Positions 4,159 through 6,105 of a stretch of DNA of 6,105 nt are shown here, in pieces (the stretch's first letter is position 1; the number at the start of each line of letters is the position of its first letter). This DNA comes from Acidimicrobiia bacterium. Its GTDB lineage: Bacteria > Actinomycetota > Acidimicrobiia > Acidimicrobiales > Poriferisodalaceae. Made by a program: the position numbers and the translations under genes. Where the stretch lies: NCBI GenBank assembly GCA_026983855.1, contig JALSTE010000814.1, forward strand, positions 1-6,105. The letters run 5' to 3'. Under the pieces are notes generated by a model that saw nothing but the letters and a program-made list of their open reading frames with translations, was not told the DNA's origin and made no database searches.

Positions 4159-6105
4159 ATGAGCCAGGGTCCACAGTCCAGCGGGCAGCACCCGACCTCG
4201 GCCCCGGCCGTACCCCGGGCGCCCGGCTGGCCCCTCATCGGATCGGAACTCGCCCTGTGGCTGGTGAGCGTGGTGTCCCTCACCGGCCTGGTGAGGCTGT
4301 TCGACGGCCACGGCTTCCTGCCCAGGGTCATCGCCGTGGTGACCATCTCCCATCTCGTCGCCGCCGGGCTGCGCCGGGCCGGTCTGGGGATCCCGCTCAG
4401 CATCCTCACCTCCACGGTGGCCATGATCCCGACCCTCGCCACCGTGATCTACCCCGGAACCACCCGGTTCCTCATCCCCACGGCCGAGACCTGGCGGACG
4501 GCCGGAACCGACCTCTCCGAGGCCTGGGACGCGTTCGGAGTGGTGAAGGCCCCCACCGAGGCCCTCACCGGGTTCGTCCTGGCCATAGCGGTCGCCGCCT
4601 GGATCATGGCCCAGCTATCCGACATCGCCGCCTTCCGGATCAGGACGTCGGTCGAGGCCCTGGTCCCCGCCGCCACCCTGGTGGTGTTCACCGCCATCCT
4701 GGGAACGGCGCAGTACCGCCTCCAGACCACCATCGCCTTCCTGTCCACCGTGGGCCTCTTCCTGCTGCTGTTCCGTATCGCCTTCCCCCCCAACCCCTCC
4801 CTGACGGTCAGGGGATTCGAGGACCGGCTGGGCCGGGCCCGACTCCGACACGGCCTGGTGCTGCTCAGCGGCGGTCTGCTCGCCGCCGCCGTGTTCGGAC
4901 CCCTCCTGCCGGGGGTGGGCGAATCCCCGGTTATCGACCTCACCACCCTCGACGGAAACGGTGGGGGCACCCGGGTGACGCTCAGCCCCCTGGTCGACGC
5001 CCGGGGCCGACTCGTCGAACAGACCGACGTGGAACTGTTCCGGGTTCGCACCTCATCCCAGGTCGGTGCCTACTGGCGGACGACCGCACTGGATCTCTTC
5101 GACGGTGGTGTGTGGGGCTCGAGCTACTCCTACAGCCCCGCTGACGGGGTGTTGGCGCCACCGCCCGGCGACGGCCAGGTCGTGACCCAAGAGATCGTCA
5201 TGTCCAACCTGGGTGACATATGGCTCCCGGCCGCCTACCAGGCCGTCGGATTCAGTGGCACCGACGCCCGCTGGGACGCGGAGTCGGCGACCCTGGTCAC
5301 CGCCAGGGGCGACACCAGTGGGCTCACATACACCGTCCAGTCGGTGGTCCCGGTATTCGATCCGGCCGAGCTGAGGGCGGCCGACACCGCCGATCCGATC
5401 TCGATAGCGGTCCGTTACACCGAACTGCCGACTGACTTCAGCCCCGACATAGCAGCCCTGGCCTCTGATCTCACGGCCGACCTGCCCACCCGCTACGACC
5501 AGGCCCTGGCCCTGCAGAACTACTTCCGGGACAACTACGGCTACTCCACCGACGTTCCCGAGGGACACAGCCTGGACCGAATGGCCCAGTTCGTGTTCGT
5601 CGACCGTACCGGCTACTGCGAGCAGTTCGCCGGTACCTTCGCCGCCATGGCCCGGTCGGTGGGGATCCCCGCCCGTGTCGCCGTCGGTTTCACCCCCGGC
5701 GAAAGGGCCGGTGACGAGTTCATCGTGCGCGGTCGCAACTACCACGCCTGGCCCGAGGTCTACATCGGCGGCCAGTGGGTCCCCTTCGAACCGACCCCGG
5801 GTCGAGGTTCACCCCAGGCCGAGGCCTGGACCGGGGTGGCTCCCGCCCAGGATGAGACCCCCGTGGGCCAGATCGTGGAACCCACCACCGCTCCCGAGGC
5901 CAACCTCGCCCCCCAGGCCGACCCCACCGATCTCACCCCCAACCTCGATCAACTCAACAACCGTGACAACACCGGTACCGCGACCGATGGTGGGGGCGGT
6001 AGCGGCTCGGGGATACCGGGCGTGGTGCGAACCCTGGGTCTGGGTCTCCTGATCGCGGTCCTGGCCATTGGTGGCTGGATGGCCCTGGCCACAGCTGTTC
6101 CGGCC
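4159..6105 (+). CDS. TgpA-like membrane transglutaminase-like protein (C-terminus beyond the right edge)
   Basis: The frame stays open for 649 codons and continues past the window. A cluster of hydrophobic segments (about residues 25-48, 53-71, 75-99, 135-155, 167-186, 190-209 and 232-254) matches the N-terminal membrane domain of TgpA-type proteins (DUF3488). A long exported region (about 255-620) contains the transglutaminase-like core: RYDQALALQNYFRDNYGYS (445-463), then the catalytic cysteine C487 in RTGYCEQFAGTFAAMARSVG, the histidine H529 in NYHAWPEVYI, and PFEPTPG (542-548), where E544 sits at the third catalytic position, as is common in this group. A Pro/Thr/Ala/Gln/Asp-rich then Gly/Ser-rich linker (550-620) leads to a last membrane segment (about 622-645). 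Relatives then usually have a cytoplasmic DUF4129 tail, which would lie outside. The enzyme probably cleaves or cross-links peptide or amide bonds at the cell surface; the substrate is unknown. The ATG start is set by GGAGG 8 bases upstream. It is the third member of the MoxR-DUF58 module. Confidence 0.93.
   Translation, partial: MSQGPQSSGQHPTSAPAVPRAPGWPLIGSELALWLVSVVSLTGLVRLFDGHGFLPRVIAVVTISHLVAAGLRRAGLGIPLSILTSTVAMIPTLATVIYPGTTRFLIPTAETWRTAGTDLSEAWDAFGVVKAPTEALTGFVLAIAVAAWIMAQLSDIAAFRIRTSVEALVPAATLVVFTAILGTAQYRLQTTIAFLSTVGLFLLLFRIAFPPNPSLTVRGFEDRLGRARLRHGLVLLSGGLLAAAVFGPLLPGVGESPVIDLTTLDGNGGGTRVTLSPLVDARGRLVEQTDVELFRVRTSSQVGAYWRTTALDLFDGGVWGSSYSYSPADGVLAPPPGDGQVVTQEIVMSNLGDIWLPAAYQAVGFSGTDARWDAESATLVTARGDTSGLTYTVQSVVPVFDPAELRAADTADPISIAVRYTELPTDFSPDIAALASDLTADLPTRYDQALALQNYFRDNYGYSTDVPEGHSLDRMAQFVFVDRTGYCEQFAGTFAAMARSVGIPARVAVGFTPGERAGDEFIVRGRNYHAWPEVYIGGQWVPFEPTPGRGSPQAEAWTGVAPAQDETPVGQIVEPTTAPEANLAPQADPTDLTPNLDQLNNRDNTGTATDGGGGSGSGIPGVVRTLGLGLLIAVLAIGGWMALATAVPA

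Noticed and set aside
3162..4442. A 426-codon minus-strand open frame spanning the DUF58 end, the gap and the transglutaminase start
   Set aside because: It is low-complexity and crosses two well-supported genes and their gap. It is a GC-driven antisense shadow.
4089..5144. A 351-codon plus-strand frame overlapping the transglutaminase gene
   Set aside because: It is Arg/Pro/Gly-rich with no family features, whereas the frame from 4159 gives membrane segments and a transglutaminase catalytic core.
5788..5790. Loss of the third catalytic residue in the transglutaminase (Glu in place of Asp at 544)
   Set aside because: PFEPTPG-type motifs are common in TgpA-like actinobacterial proteins, so this is probably normal for the group and not inactivation.

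Overview
The window is very GC-rich, with codons ending almost always in G or C, GTG and TTG starts beside ATG, and tightly packed genes. Together with the protein types (a FadE-like acyl-CoA dehydrogenase, an actinobacterial-style ROK sugar kinase, and a MoxR / DUF58 / TgpA-like transglutaminase cluster) this suggests a high-GC actinobacterium, possibly an Acidimicrobiia-type lineage. The lineage is inferred from style and was not searched.

Layout: two divergent transcription units share a 179-base intergenic region (1584-1762). Leftward (minus strand) lie a ROK-family sugar kinase (573-1583) and, 10 bases after its stop, an acyl-CoA dehydrogenase (from 562, running off the left edge). Rightward (plus strand) lie a MoxR-family AAA+ ATPase (1763-2797, TTG start), a DUF58 protein (2805-3998, GTG start, 7 bases after the ATPase stop) and, after a 160-base structured gap, a large membrane-anchored transglutaminase-like protein (4159 to the right edge, open at 6105). 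About 94 % of the window is coding. There is no stretch over 300 bases without a gene, and no tRNA, rRNA, CRISPR or insertion sequence was seen.

The rightward genes form the widespread but poorly understood MoxR-DUF58-transglutaminase module. The ATPase is thought to act as a chaperone or remodeller, the DUF58 protein as its membrane-tethered partner, and the multi-pass transglutaminase-like protein as the surface-exposed enzyme. A role at the cell envelope is suspected for the module, but the substrate is unknown. The leftward genes point to carbon metabolism (sugar phosphorylation and acyl-CoA oxidation), with no obvious link to the rightward operon.

The most unusual part is the gap before the transglutaminase gene. 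It holds a perfect 15-bp inverted repeat without a T-tract. A second, short hairpin lies directly upstream of the start, and one of its arms is the gene's Shine-Dalgarno sequence. A second upstream segment is also perfectly complementary to that Shine-Dalgarno. This suggests expression of the enzyme is tuned separately from its two partners. The other oddity is the ROK kinase, which has lost all three cysteines of the usual zinc site. No wholly new system is evident: the gene modules are known families.
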